40,045 nucleotides of DNA from CAYRVF01 sp964427535 (GTDB lineage Bacteria; Chloroflexota; Ktedonobacteria; Ktedonobacterales; JADMIN01). This document shows, piece by piece, positions 1-8,512 of this stretch. The stretch spans positions 1 through 40,045 of the forward strand of contig CAYRVF010000033.1 of assembly GCA_964427535.1 (NCBI GenBank), given 5' to 3'. The notes below the pieces were generated by a model. That model was not told the origin of the DNA. It searched no databases and saw nothing but the letters and a program-made list of their open reading frames with translations. A program made the translations under genes and the position numbers. Within the stretch, counting starts at the first letter, position 1. Each line of letters begins with the position of its first letter.

Positions 1-1108
1 GCGGATGTACCACATCCTGGCCCGCCGTCTCCACCGCCATGCTGGCTTCTTCGCTCAGTGTTCGTCCACTCGGAGTCACCTGCTTCCCATCGACTAAGCC
101 GGCGGTAACAAGCCGTTGGGCCAGCAGGGGCACTCCGCCGGCGCGATCCAGGTCGACAGCCACATATCGTCCGCCCGGCTTCAGATCGGCAAGCAGAGGC
201 GTGCGCCTGCTGATCGTATCGAAATCATCTATCGTCAGAGGCACGCCTGCCTCGCGGGCCATCGCCAGCAGGTGTAGCACAGCGTTGGTAGAACCACCCG
301 ATGCCGCCACACCGGCAATTGCATTCTCAAAAGCCTGGCGGGTCAGAATGTCACTCGGCGTCACACCGCGTCGTAGCAGGTCCATCACAAGCTGGCCGCA
401 GCGCACCGCTACATCATCCTTGCGCGGATCAACCGCTGGAACGCTCGCCGTGCCCATAGGTGAGAGTCCAATAAACTCCATCGCCATCGCCATAGTGTTC
501 GCCGTAAATTGCCCACCGCACGCGCCCGCTCCTGGACAGGCTACGTTCTCTAGCTCGCGCAGGTCAGCATCGCTCATCCTACCCGCCGCATTTGCCCCGA
601 TCGCTTCGTAGACATCACCGACCGTCACATCCCTCCCCTTGAACCGTCCGGGTGCGATGGAGCCACCGTACAGGAGGAAGCCCGGCACGTTCAGCCTGAT
701 CAGCGCCAGGGCAGCACCCGGTATAGTCTTGTCGCACCCCACAAGGGCAATAACGGCATCAAACATGTGACCTCGACCAACCAGCTCAATCGAATCGGCG
801 ATCACCTCGCGACTCACCAGCGAGGCCTTCATCCCCTCCGTACCCATCGTCACTCCATCGCTGATGGCGATGGTATTGAACTCCATTGGTGTTCCACCCG
901 CTGCTCGAATGCCGTCTTTCACCTTGACGGCTAAACGCCGTAGGTGATAGTTACAGGGCATCGTTTCGATCCAGGTATTGGCTACGCCAATAATTGGGCG
1001 TGCCAGGTCATCGTCGCTAAAACCGATGGCTTTGAGCATGGCACGCGCACCCGACCGCTCACGACCCTCCGTGATAATGCGGCTGCGCTGCTTTGGATCC
1101 AGTGTCAT
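1..1108 (-). CDS. ilvD: dihydroxy-acid dehydratase (partial, C-terminus beyond left edge)
   Basis: Dehydrates 2,3-dihydroxy-isovalerate and its methylvalerate homologue to the 2-oxo acids, the third shared step of valine/isoleucine synthesis; a cytosolic Fe-S enzyme. The translated minus strand from the ATG at 1108 gives about 369 of the usual ~560 residues. The IlvD signatures are clear: ANTWIETMPCNYH near residue 44, GCDKTIPGA near 124, and CPGAGACGGQFTANTM near 191. Cys52, Cys125 and Cys191 or Cys197 are the likely cluster ligands by analogy with the family. GGAGG at 1114-1118 sits 5 nt before the ATG. It diverges from gnd. The homologous 6-phosphogluconate dehydratase Edd was considered because of the sugar-phosphate neighbours, but the CNYHLRRLA and TEGMKASLVSREV segments match IlvD rather than Edd. 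The reading frame is open to the window edge, so the gene is truncated only by the window. Confidence 0.93.
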   Translation of the reverse strand, partial: MTLDPKQRSRIITEGRERSGARAMLKAIGFSDDDLARPIIGVANTWIETMPCNYHLRRLAVKVKDGIRAAGGTPMEFNTIAISDGVTMGTEGMKASLVSREVIADSIELVGRGHMFDAVIALVGCDKTIPGAALALIRLNVPGFLLYGGSIAPGRFKGRDVTVGDVYEAIGANAAGRMSDADLRELENVACPGAGACGGQFTANTMAMAMEFIGLSPMGTASVPAVDPRKDDVAVRCGQLVMDLLRRGVTPSDILTRQAFENAIAGVAASGGSTNAVLHLLAMAREAGVPLTIDDFDTISRRTPLLADLKPGGRYVAVDLDRAGGVPLLAQRLVTAGLVDGKQVTPSGRTLSEEASMAVETAGQDVVHP

Positions 1109-1472
1109 AATAGCCTCCATACTATTCTAGTCCGAAATATGTGATACATGTGATCGATTAATTCTAGCAGATTTCTCACTTCCATGCCTACTGTTCCGCA
1201 CCTCCCCTTGTCCCTCCGCTTTACCGCGAAGGATAGAGGCCCGCATCCGTAACATTTCCAGCCTTGGAGAGACAAGTCTATGTAGTGTTCCTGTAGCATC
1301 CTTATGCGAAGCTTTAGCGTGAATCAATATTGAGGTATCCACTAGTCCCCTATGGAGTTGATCGCACTTTAGAATTGAGGGATGGTGTAAAATATGCAAG
1401 AGAGCTTCATAAGGAACCCATCCCTGGCGCTAAACTAAAGTAAATAGAACAGAGAAGAGAAAGGAACACAGT
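1109..1472. other. divergent intergenic region between ilvD and gnd
   Basis: This 364-bp stretch must carry the starts of both divergent transcription units. It is visibly more AT-rich than the flanking genes. I see candidate Shine-Dalgarno sites at both ends and a -10-like TAAAAT near 1390 on the plus strand, but no well-spaced -35 element, no T-box landmark that I can defend, and no convincing protein frame. Confidence 0.6.
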
Positions 1473-2507
1473 ATGGAACTCGCATTAATTGGACTCGGCC
1501 GCATGGGCGCTTTCATGGCACAGCGGCTGGTGCGGGCCGGGCATCACGTTGTCGGCTACGCACGTCATGCCAGCACCGTGCAGACACGCTTACAAGAAGG
1601 AGCAATCACAGCTGGTGCAACGTCGCTCGCCGATATCGTCAACCAGCTTTCTAAGCCCCGTACCATCTGGCTAATGGTGCCCGCGGCCTCTGTAGATGCA
1701 ACGTTGGAGGAACTCGTCCCGCTCCTCTCCCCCGACGATGTCGTCGTCGATGGCGGCAACTCCTTCTTCCACGATGATATCCGGCGTGCTGAAGCACTCA
1801 AACCCCACGGCATCCACTACCTTGATGTTGGGGTCAGTGGTGGCGTCTGGGGACTCGAACGCGGCTACTGCCAGATGATTGGCGGCGAAGCCGACATCGT
1901 GCAACGCCTCGACCCCATCTTTGACGCCCTGGCACCCGGCATCAATGCAGCCCCACGTACCCCTGGGCGCGAAAATGTTGGAGGCACTGCCGAGAAAGGC
2001 TACCTTTACTGCGGCCCCCATGGCGCCGGTCACTTCGTCAAGATGGTCCATAACGGCATCGAGTATGGCATCATGGAGGCCTACGCGGAGGGCCTGAACA
2101 TCCTCCACCACGCCAATGTTGGAGCGCAGCAGCAAACCATCGACGCCGAAACAGCGCCGATTCAGCATCCGGAATACTACCATTACGACTTCAACCTCCC
2201 CGACGTGGCTGAAGTCTGGCGCCGCGGCAGTGTAATCAGTTCGTGGCTCCTGGACCTCACCGCCGCCGCGCTCCTCAAGAGCCCCACACTCAACGACTTC
2301 TCGGGCCGTGTGTCGGATTCAGGGGAAGGCCGCTGGACCATCAACGCTGCTATCGACGAATCTGTCCCCGTACCCGTCTTGAGCTCCGCGCTCTTCGAAC
2401 GCTTCAGCTCGCGTGGCGAGGCCGAGTTCGCCAACAAGTTGTTGTCTGCCCTGCGCTTCGAGTTCGGCGGCCATTTGGAAAAGGCCGAAACGCCGGAGGG
2501 TGCATGA
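1473..2507 (+). CDS. gnd: 6-phosphogluconate dehydrogenase, decarboxylating (short GntZ-like type)
   Basis: Oxidises and decarboxylates 6-phosphogluconate to ribulose-5-phosphate in the oxidative pentose-phosphate pathway. The 344-aa protein starts with a Rossmann nucleotide site (ALIGLGRMGAFMAQRL, residues 4-19). It has the substrate-binding DGGNSFFHDDIRRAEAL segment near residue 92, the VSGGVWGLERGYCQMIGG loop near 120, and the catalytic GAGHFVKMVHNGIEYGIME helix near 185. It is shorter than the ~470-aa E. coli type and matches the ~300-aa class, in which NAD-preferring members are known; the residues after the second strand (GYARHAST) do not settle cofactor choice. AAAGGA about 8 nt before the ATG supports the start. 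The stop codon overlaps the zwf start, so the two are probably translationally coupled. Confidence 0.93.
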   Translation: MELALIGLGRMGAFMAQRLVRAGHHVVGYARHASTVQTRLQEGAITAGATSLADIVNQLSKPRTIWLMVPAASVDATLEELVPLLSPDDVVVDGGNSFFHDDIRRAEALKPHGIHYLDVGVSGGVWGLERGYCQMIGGEADIVQRLDPIFDALAPGINAAPRTPGRENVGGTAEKGYLYCGPHGAGHFVKMVHNGIEYGIMEAYAEGLNILHHANVGAQQQTIDAETAPIQHPEYYHYDFNLPDVAEVWRRGSVISSWLLDLTAAALLKSPTLNDFSGRVSDSGEGRWTINAAIDESVPVPVLSSALFERFSSRGEAEFANKLLSALRFEFGGHLEKAETPEGA

Positions 2508-3916
2508 TGGCAAAACCCATGTCAGACGCGCTCGTCATCTTTGGCATCACCGGTGACCTGGCATATAAACAGATTTTCCCCGCGCTGCAGTCGATGATCC
2601 GGCATGGTCACCTCAACGTGCCGGTCATCGGCGTTGCCGGAAGACCCTGGACCACTGACCAGCTACTGGCCAGGGTCCGTCAGAGTCTTGAGGAGCACGG
2701 TGGCGTGGATGAGGCAGCGTTCGAAAAACTCAGCTCGCTGCTCCAATATGTCTCCGGTGACTATAGCGACGAGACAACCTATGTAAAATTGCGTAACGCG
2801 CTTGGTTCCGCCAGGCAGCCCTTGTACTACCTGGCAATCCCCCCCGACCTGTTCGGCCCCGTCGTCGAAGGGTTGGGGAAGTCGGGCCTCGCCAACAATG
2901 CTCGCGTGGTCGTAGAGAAGCCCTTTGGTCGCGATCTCGCCTCGGCTAAGGCTCTGAACCGGATCCTGCTTTCCGTCTTTCCCGAATTGGCCATCTTCCG
3001 CATCGACCATTACCTCGGTAAAGAAGCGGTCGAGAACCTGCTCTACTTCCGCTTCGCCAACTCGTTCCTCGAACCGATCTGGAACCGCACCTACATCAAG
3101 AATGTGCAGATCACTATGGCCGAGAGCTTCGACGTGGCTGGCCGCGGCAAATTCTACGAAGAGGCAGGTGCGATCCGCGACGTCGTACAGAACCACCTGC
3201 TACATTTGGTCGCGCTTCTCGCAATGGAAGCGCCAGCGGGCAATTACAGCGAGGCAGTTCGCGACGAGCGGACGAGAATATTCAAAGCAATGCAACCGCT
3301 TAAACCATCAAACGTCGTGCGGGGCCAGTATATCGGCTACCGCCAGGAGGTCGGCGTGTCCCCCAACTCGGAGGTGGAGACGTTTGCCGCGCTCAAACTC
3401 CATGTCGATACATGGCGTTGGGCAGACGTGCCTTTCTACATCCGCGCAGGCAAGTGCTTGCCCGTGACGTCCACCGAGATACTGGTAGAACTCAAGACCC
3501 CACCTGTAGCCGTTTTTGGGGAAGTTGAGCCACCCCGGTCAAACTACTACCGCTTCCGCCTCAGCCCCGACGTGCTAATCTCGACCGGTGCCAGGATCAA
3601 GGTTCCGGGAGAGGACATGTGGGGCGAAGGAGTTGAACTCGTCGTGCGCACCCATCCTGCTGACGAGATGCCGCCCTACGAACGCCTTCTTTGGGATGCA
3701 ATGCGAGGCAACCCTGGTCTCTTCGTGCGCGAGGACGCAGTCGAGGCGGCATGGAAAGTCGTAGACCCGGTCCTGAAAATCGTAACTCCCGTCTATGAGT
3801 ACGCGCCGGGCACCTGGGGTCCGCCCGAGGCCAACCGCATCATGGAACGTGATGGTGGCTGGCACAACCTGGCACCGACGGATACCGCCAGCGCTCCCAG
3901 TTCGCAGACTGCTTAG
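2507..3916 (+). CDS. zwf: glucose-6-phosphate 1-dehydrogenase
   Basis: Oxidises glucose-6-phosphate to 6-phosphogluconolactone, the entry to the oxidative pentose-phosphate pathway. The 469-aa product has the N-terminal FGITGDLAYKQIFPAL nucleotide-binding motif (near residue 12), EKPFGRDLASA near 145 and the active-site signature FRIDHYLGKEAVENLLYFRF near 165, whose His is catalytic in the family. The open frame extends upstream inside gnd, but GGAGGG at 2495-2500 points to the ATG pair at 2504/2507. Using 2504 gives a classic ATGA overlap with the gnd stop; using 2507 gives better ribosome-site spacing. Only 26 nt separate it from pgi. No 6-phosphogluconolactonase gene is visible in this operon. 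Confidence 0.95.
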   Translation: MAKPMSDALVIFGITGDLAYKQIFPALQSMIRHGHLNVPVIGVAGRPWTTDQLLARVRQSLEEHGGVDEAAFEKLSSLLQYVSGDYSDETTYVKLRNALGSARQPLYYLAIPPDLFGPVVEGLGKSGLANNARVVVEKPFGRDLASAKALNRILLSVFPELAIFRIDHYLGKEAVENLLYFRFANSFLEPIWNRTYIKNVQITMAESFDVAGRGKFYEEAGAIRDVVQNHLLHLVALLAMEAPAGNYSEAVRDERTRIFKAMQPLKPSNVVRGQYIGYRQEVGVSPNSEVETFAALKLHVDTWRWADVPFYIRAGKCLPVTSTEILVELKTPPVAVFGEVEPPRSNYYRFRLSPDVLISTGARIKVPGEDMWGEGVELVVRTHPADEMPPYERLLWDAMRGNPGLFVREDAVEAAWKVVDPVLKIVTPVYEYAPGTWGPPEANRIMERDGGWHNLAPTDTASAPSSQTA

Positions 3917-3942
3917 AAAGATGCATGGAGGAAAGATCAAAC

Positions 3943-5586
3943 ATGTCTATGAATCCAACACCACTTACGCTGCGTCCAGCCTGGCAGGCGCTCGAGCAGC
4001 ATTACCAGCAAACTCGGGATCTTCATCTGCGCACGCTTTTCGCCGAGGACCCCAGGCGCGGCGAGCGCTTCGCACTCGAAGCCGCCGGTATCTACCTTGA
4101 CTACTCGAAGAACCGTATCACCGACGAGACGCTTCGACTTCTTCTAGAACTGGCCGAATCTTCTGGCTTGCGTGAGCGTACCGAAGCCATGTTCCGGGGC
4201 GAGAAGATTAATGTCACAGAGAATCGCCCCGTGCTGCATGTGGCGCTGCGCGCCCCCAGGGATTGGTCAATCATCGTTGACGGCGTGGACGTGGTACCCC
4301 TGGTTCACGCGGTGCTGGACAAGATGTCAGACTTCTCCAACCGTGTTCGCAGCGGCGAGTGGAAAGGATACACTGGTAAGCGCATACGCAATATCATCAA
4401 CATCGGCATCGGTGGCTCGGACCTCGGCCCGGCTATGGCCTACGAGGCATTGAAGTTCTACAGCGATCGTAACCTGACCGTGCGCTTCATCTCCAACATT
4501 GACGGCAACGAGTTCGTGGAAGTCACCCGCGATCTCGACCCGGCAGAGACACTCTTTATCGTCTCCTCCAAGACTTTCACGACGCTGGAGACCCTGACCA
4601 ATGCACGTACCGCGCGCGAATGGTGCGTCCGCGCATTAGGCAGTGAGCAGGCGGTGGCCAGGCATTTCGTTGCCGTCTCGACGAACACCGAAGAGGTAAG
4701 GAAGTTCGGCATCGACCCGGCCAACATGTTCGAGTTCTGGGACTGGGTCGGTGGCCGCTACTCTTACGACTCAGCAATTGGCTTATCCCTCATGATCGCT
4801 ATCGGCCCCGACCGGTTTCGCGAAATGCTCGCCGGCTTCCACGCGATGGACGAGCATTTCCGCACTGCTCCTTTTGAGCGCAACCTGCCCGTGCTCCTGG
4901 GACTGATTGGCATCTGGTACAACAACTTCTTCGATGCCCAGACTGTAGCGATCTTGCCCTATGATTATTACCTTGCGCGTCTGCCCGCCTACCTGCAGCA
5001 ACTCGACATGGAGAGCAACGGCAAACATGTCGATTTGCAGGGCAGGCCGGTGAACTACCAGACCGGGCCTATCATCTGGGGACAGCCCGGGACCAACGGC
5101 CAGCATGCGTTCTACCAGCTCATCCACCAGGGGACCAAGCTGGTCCCGTGCGACTTCATCGGCTTCTGTCAAGCCCTGAATCCACTCCAGCCGCACCACG
5201 ATCTCCTGATGGCCAACTTCTTCGCCCAAACCGAGGCCCTGGCATTCGGCAAGACCGCTGAAGAAGTCATGGCGGATGGAGTTCCGGCATTTCAGGTGCC
5301 GCACCGCACCTTCGAGGGCAACCGCCCCACGAACACCATCTTTGCGCAGCTCCTGACACCGGAAACCCTTGGTAAGCTGATCGCCCTCTACGAGCACAAA
5401 GTCTTCGTCCAGGGCACCATCTGGAACATCAACTCCTTCGACCAGTGGGGCGTAGAACTCGGCAAGGTGCTGGCCAACCGCATCATCCCCGAGCTTGAGA
5501 GCGCCGCTGAGCCTGAACTTGCGCACGACAGCTCGACCAGTACCCTTATCCGCCGCTACCGGAAATGCAAAGCAGCCTCTTCGTGA
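3943..5586 (+). CDS. pgi: glucose-6-phosphate isomerase
   Basis: Interconverts glucose-6-phosphate and fructose-6-phosphate, linking glycolysis/gluconeogenesis to the oxidative branch encoded just upstream. The 547-aa length equals that of the E. coli-type enzyme. Signatures in order: GIGGSDLGPAMAYEAL near residue 152, SSKTFTTLETLTNA near 207, GGRYSYDSAIGLS near 270 and GTNGQHAFYQLIHQGTKL near 385. The start is placed at the ATG at 3943 because GGAGGAAAG at 3927-3935 lies at the right distance; an earlier in-frame ATG at 3925 would overlap that ribosome site. It is the third gene of the gnd-zwf-pgi operon and is followed by a large inverted repeat. Confidence 0.96.
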   Translation: MSMNPTPLTLRPAWQALEQHYQQTRDLHLRTLFAEDPRRGERFALEAAGIYLDYSKNRITDETLRLLLELAESSGLRERTEAMFRGEKINVTENRPVLHVALRAPRDWSIIVDGVDVVPLVHAVLDKMSDFSNRVRSGEWKGYTGKRIRNIINIGIGGSDLGPAMAYEALKFYSDRNLTVRFISNIDGNEFVEVTRDLDPAETLFIVSSKTFTTLETLTNARTAREWCVRALGSEQAVARHFVAVSTNTEEVRKFGIDPANMFEFWDWVGGRYSYDSAIGLSLMIAIGPDRFREMLAGFHAMDEHFRTAPFERNLPVLLGLIGIWYNNFFDAQTVAILPYDYYLARLPAYLQQLDMESNGKHVDLQGRPVNYQTGPIIWGQPGTNGQHAFYQLIHQGTKLVPCDFIGFCQALNPLQPHHDLLMANFFAQTEALAFGKTAEEVMADGVPAFQVPHRTFEGNRPTNTIFAQLLTPETLGKLIALYEHKVFVQGTIWNINSFDQWGVELGKVLANRIIPELESAAEPELAHDSSTSTLIRRYRKCKAASS

Positions 5587-5620
5587 CTATTCAGGGCAAC
5601 GTGCCAACTACGGTGGCGAG

Positions 5621-5740
5621 TCCAGGGGTGCTTTCGGGGGTAGGTTGATGGTGAGGCCGCTTGAGGAGCCGATGCACACCTGGTCTTCGCGTAGGGGCGG
5701 ATGCTCTCCAAAAACCCCTACCCCTGAGAGTACCCCTGGA
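5621..5740 (+). repeat. 24-nt imperfect inverted repeat with competing inner stem
   Basis: The arms are 5621-5644 and 5717-5740. They match at 21 of 24 positions, and in a plus-strand transcript all three mismatches become G-U pairs. Inside the loop, GTAGGGG at 5691-5697 can instead pair with CCCCTAC at 5715-5721, which overlaps the 3' arm, so two mutually exclusive folds are possible. It begins 35 nt after the pgi stop. It may be a terminator or attenuator, or a small repeat element; there is no U-tract. Confidence 0.6.
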
Positions 5741-5805
5741 ACCCCGACAAAGGGCTGCCGCCCCCTGCCCTCCCGCTTTATGAGTGTATCCCGGAAACTA
5801 TCACG

Positions 5806-5835
5806 TTGACGTTAACGGCAATTATCGGATATACT
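5806..5835 (+). promoter_or_regulatory. sigma70-like promoter upstream of the MFS gene
   Basis: TTGACG at 5806-5811 and TATACT at 5830-5835 are separated by 18 bp, in an otherwise AT-rich stretch. The expected start point, near 5842, is immediately followed by the tandem GTAAGTACCT repeats, and the leader would be about 140 nt long. Confidence 0.6.
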
Positions 5836-5842
5836 ACATATT

Positions 5843-5871
5843 GTAAGTACCTGTGCGGGTAGTAAGTACCT
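5843..5871 (+). repeat. tandem direct repeat GTAAGTACCT, candidate operator
   Basis: GTAAGTACCT occurs at 5843-5852 and again at 5862-5871, 19 bp start to start, just downstream of the -10 hexamer. Placement in the first transcribed turns is typical of repressor sites for exporters, but the regulator is not encoded next door and the spacing is not quite two helical turns. Confidence 0.45.
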
Positions 5872-5980
5872 CTTGTATGGGCACATGTTGAGAGCAATAA
5901 AAACTTTTGCCGGTTGTTCCTCTTGACCACAAATAAGCCGGGACATCTAATATGTTTTTTCTATTGATAGGGGAGATCTT

Positions 5981-7849
5981 ATGCAAGAAAGTAATATCAA
6001 ACGAGAAGCAACAACCACCACAACCCAGAACGCTTCACGGACCCATAAACCGTTGGGGCCCCACTATAAATGGATCGCGCTCTCAAACACAACCCTTGGC
6101 GTGCTGATGGCCACGATCAATGGCAGCATTGTCTTGATTTCCTTGCCGGCCATCTTCAGCGGCATTGGCATCAACCCGCTGGCACCCGGTGAAACCAACT
6201 ATTTCCTCTGGTTGCTGCTGGGTTACATGGTCGTTACTGCGACCCTGCTGGTAACTTTTGGACGCATCTCAGACATGTTTGGGCGCGTCCGGCTCTATAA
6301 TCTCGGTTTCGCGGTCTTCACACTGGGCAGCATCCTGCTCTTTGTGACCCCGGGCTCGGGCAACACGGCCGCTCTCGAACTCATCATTTTCCGCCTGGTG
6401 CAAGCGGTCGGGGCAGGATTCCTCTTCGCGAACAGTACTGCCATCCTCACCGATGCTTTCCCCGCGCATGAGCGTGGCATGGCCATGGGCATCAACCAGA
6501 TCGCTGCCATCCTCGGGTCGATTATTGGCCTGATTCTGGGCGGCGTCCTTGCCGTGATCAACTGGCGGGTGATTTTCCTCGTCAGTGTGCCGATTGGACT
6601 CTTCGGCACCGTCTGGGCCTATCTGATGCTGCGCGAGACTGCCATCATTCGTGCGCACCAGAAGATCGACTGGGCAGGCAATATCACCTTTGCCGGTGGG
6701 TTGACCATCCTGCTCGTGGGCATCACCTATGGCATTCAACCCTACGGGACCTCGAGTATGGGATGGACCAATCCCTTAGTGCTTGGCGCCATCGGGCTTG
6801 GCATTCTTTTGCTGGCGCTCTTCGTGTGGATTGAACTGCGTGTCAGCGATCCGATGTTCCACCTGAGTCTCTTTAAGATCCGCATGTTTACTGCCGGCAA
6901 CATCAGCGGCTTTCTGGCTGCCGTGGCACGCGGTGGCCTGCAATTCATGCTGATCATCTGGCTGCAGGGCATCTGGCTGCCGCTGCATGGCTACAGCTTC
7001 GAGGAGACGCCGCTGTGGGCGGGCATATACATGACGCCGCTGCTGCTCGGTTTCATCATAATGGGTCCGATCAGCGGCTATCTCTCCGACCGCTTCGGCG
7101 CGCGGATCTTCTCGACGACGGGCATGCTCGTGCAGTGCGTCGGCTTCCTAGGGCTGACCTTCCTGCCCGCGAACTTCAGCTATCCCATCTTCGCCGTGTT
7201 GCTCTTCATCTTGGGATGTGGCTCGGGCCTCTTCGCTTCGCCGAACACGAGCTCCATCATGAGCAGCGTGCCGCCCGAGACGCGCGGCGTCTCCTCTGGC
7301 ATGCGCTCGACCTTCCAGAATGGCGCCTCGCTGGTGAGTATCGGCCTATTCTTCAGCATCGTGACGGCGGGGCTGGCTGCCGCGCTGCCCTCGACGTTCT
7401 ACAACGGGCTGACGAAGTATGGCGTGCCCCAGGCAGCGGCGACGCAGATCTCGCACCTGCCGCCGACCGCCGCGCTCTTCGGCGCCTTCCTGGGCTACAA
7501 CCCGATTGGAGAGCTGCTGCCGCCCTCGATTCTGCACGTCATCTCGCCACAGAACCAGGCGATCCTGCTGGGCAAAACGTTCTTCCCCAACCTGATCTCC
7601 GCGCCGTTCATGGATGGCCTGCACGCCGTCTTCTACCTCTCGGCGGCGATGTGCGTCATCGCGGCGACGGCCTCGCTCCTGCGCGGCAAGCGGGTGATCT
7701 ACGGCCAGGACCGGCTCGCCACGGGAGCGGTCGCCACTGGTGTAACGCCCTCCGGCCAGCCCGCCGCGAACAGCATCATCGAAGTCTCTGAGGACGACGG
7801 CGAGCAGACCCACGACCGCGACGCGTCTCCATCGGATGTGCGAGCGTAG
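5981..7849 (+). CDS. MFS transporter, DHA2 (EmrB/QacA-like, 14 TM) exporter
   Basis: A 622-aa polytopic inner-membrane protein, probably a proton-coupled drug or metabolite exporter. After a hydrophilic N-terminal ~28 residues come about 14 hydrophobic segments. Motif A is GRISDMFGRVRLY after the second segment, and the antiporter motif C region is AILGSIIGLILGGVL near residue 172, both as in the DHA2 family. The last ~45 residues are an acidic cytosolic tail. GGGGAG five bases before the ATG supports the start. It stands alone on the plus strand behind its own promoter and repeat pair. Oddly, GC content by eye rises from about 52-55% in the first half to about 67-70% after roughly 7.0 kb while the protein stays continuous. 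The substrate cannot be read from the sequence. Confidence 0.88.
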   Translation: MQESNIKREATTTTTQNASRTHKPLGPHYKWIALSNTTLGVLMATINGSIVLISLPAIFSGIGINPLAPGETNYFLWLLLGYMVVTATLLVTFGRISDMFGRVRLYNLGFAVFTLGSILLFVTPGSGNTAALELIIFRLVQAVGAGFLFANSTAILTDAFPAHERGMAMGINQIAAILGSIIGLILGGVLAVINWRVIFLVSVPIGLFGTVWAYLMLRETAIIRAHQKIDWAGNITFAGGLTILLVGITYGIQPYGTSSMGWTNPLVLGAIGLGILLLALFVWIELRVSDPMFHLSLFKIRMFTAGNISGFLAAVARGGLQFMLIIWLQGIWLPLHGYSFEETPLWAGIYMTPLLLGFIIMGPISGYLSDRFGARIFSTTGMLVQCVGFLGLTFLPANFSYPIFAVLLFILGCGSGLFASPNTSSIMSSVPPETRGVSSGMRSTFQNGASLVSIGLFFSIVTAGLAAALPSTFYNGLTKYGVPQAAATQISHLPPTAALFGAFLGYNPIGELLPPSILHVISPQNQAILLGKTFFPNLISAPFMDGLHAVFYLSAAMCVIAATASLLRGKRVIYGQDRLATGAVATGVTPSGQPAANSIIEVSEDDGEQTHDRDASPSDVRA

Positions 7850-7873
7850 CGTCCGAGGCGCGGGCGCGCCACA

Positions 7874-8299
7874 TCAGGCGTAGTGTGGCGGGAAGGACTT
7901 GTCGCGCAGCGGAGGGCCGATGTACTTGCTGTCGTCGAACGCCAGAATAGGGTAGAAGACAAGGCCGAGGAAGCTGAGCCCCAATCCGAACCCGACGCCC
8001 TTTCCAAACGCCCTCGCCAGGGGCACACCGCAGAGCATGCGGAGGACAATTCCGCCGAGCAGAGGGATGCGCAAGAGCCAGGCAAACGACTCTGAGAGGC
8101 CGCAGATGCGCAGCAGTAGCCTGGTGCTGGAATACGGAACGAACGCGATCGAACCAAACTGCCCAGCCTTCGCGAAGATGCGCATCTTCGATACGCCATA
8201 GACGGTGAACATAGTGATCGCGGCAATGAAAAACACCAGCGCCAGAATCAGGTCGCTGTTATTGGCCGTGGTATCGAGCAGGACGGGTACGAGGCGCAT
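7874..8299 (-). CDS. DUF5684-like small membrane protein
   Basis: A 141-aa integral membrane protein of unknown function. It has an N-terminal hydrophobic segment (about residues 15-35), a KAGQFGSIAFVPY turn where the family has KAGxPGWAAIIPIY, a central hydrophobic pair (about 60-85), and the family-typical LARAFGKGVGFGLGLSFLGLVFYPILAF segment near 93-120. The C-terminal tail is short and hydrophilic. A paralogue lies at 8930-9340 with a DUF1294 gene between them, all on the minus strand. This copy is the more divergent: the GWAAIIP and WWFLLELIPFVNIVIA stretches of the paralogue are altered. The ribosome site before the ATG at 8299 is weak (AGAAGAGTAGAG). Confidence 0.72.
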   Translation of the reverse strand: MRLVPVLLDTTANNSDLILALVFFIAAITMFTVYGVSKMRIFAKAGQFGSIAFVPYSSTRLLLRICGLSESFAWLLRIPLLGGIVLRMLCGVPLARAFGKGVGFGLGLSFLGLVFYPILAFDDSKYIGPPLRDKSFPPHYA

Positions 8300-8512
8300 A
8301 CTCTACTCTTCTCACTTTTTCCACCGAAACCCACGAAGCCATCGGCGGAGACATCAAACACCGCCGGATTGTCCGCATGATACCTGCGCGGAGCCCGACC
8401 AGAGACACCTCTTCAGTGCCTATTCAGCATGCGGGCATTGTATCAGAGCAGCAGAGCGCTGTCATCACGGACGTCGACGGCGACACCGTACGTTCCTTCG
8501 CGTCCGGCGTGC

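Larger units (their letters stand above)
5587..5980 (+). other. intergenic region between pgi and the MFS exporter gene
   Basis: This 394-bp region holds a long imperfect inverted repeat (5621-5740), a near-consensus promoter (5806-5835), a tandem 10-bp direct repeat (5843-5871) and a second, weaker promoter candidate (TTGACC 5923-5928, TAATAT 5948-5953, 19-bp spacer). I see no credible protein frame. The 3' half is distinctly AT-rich. Confidence 0.65.

Noticed and set aside
39..611. 190-residue open frame on the plus strand
   Set aside because: It is the mirror of ilvD, whose minus-strand translation shows clear conserved motifs.
1..1108. 6-phosphogluconate dehydratase (edd) next to gnd and zwf
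   Set aside because: The gene is homologous to edd, but CNYHLRRLA, TEGMKASLVSREV and the overall block order match ilvD.
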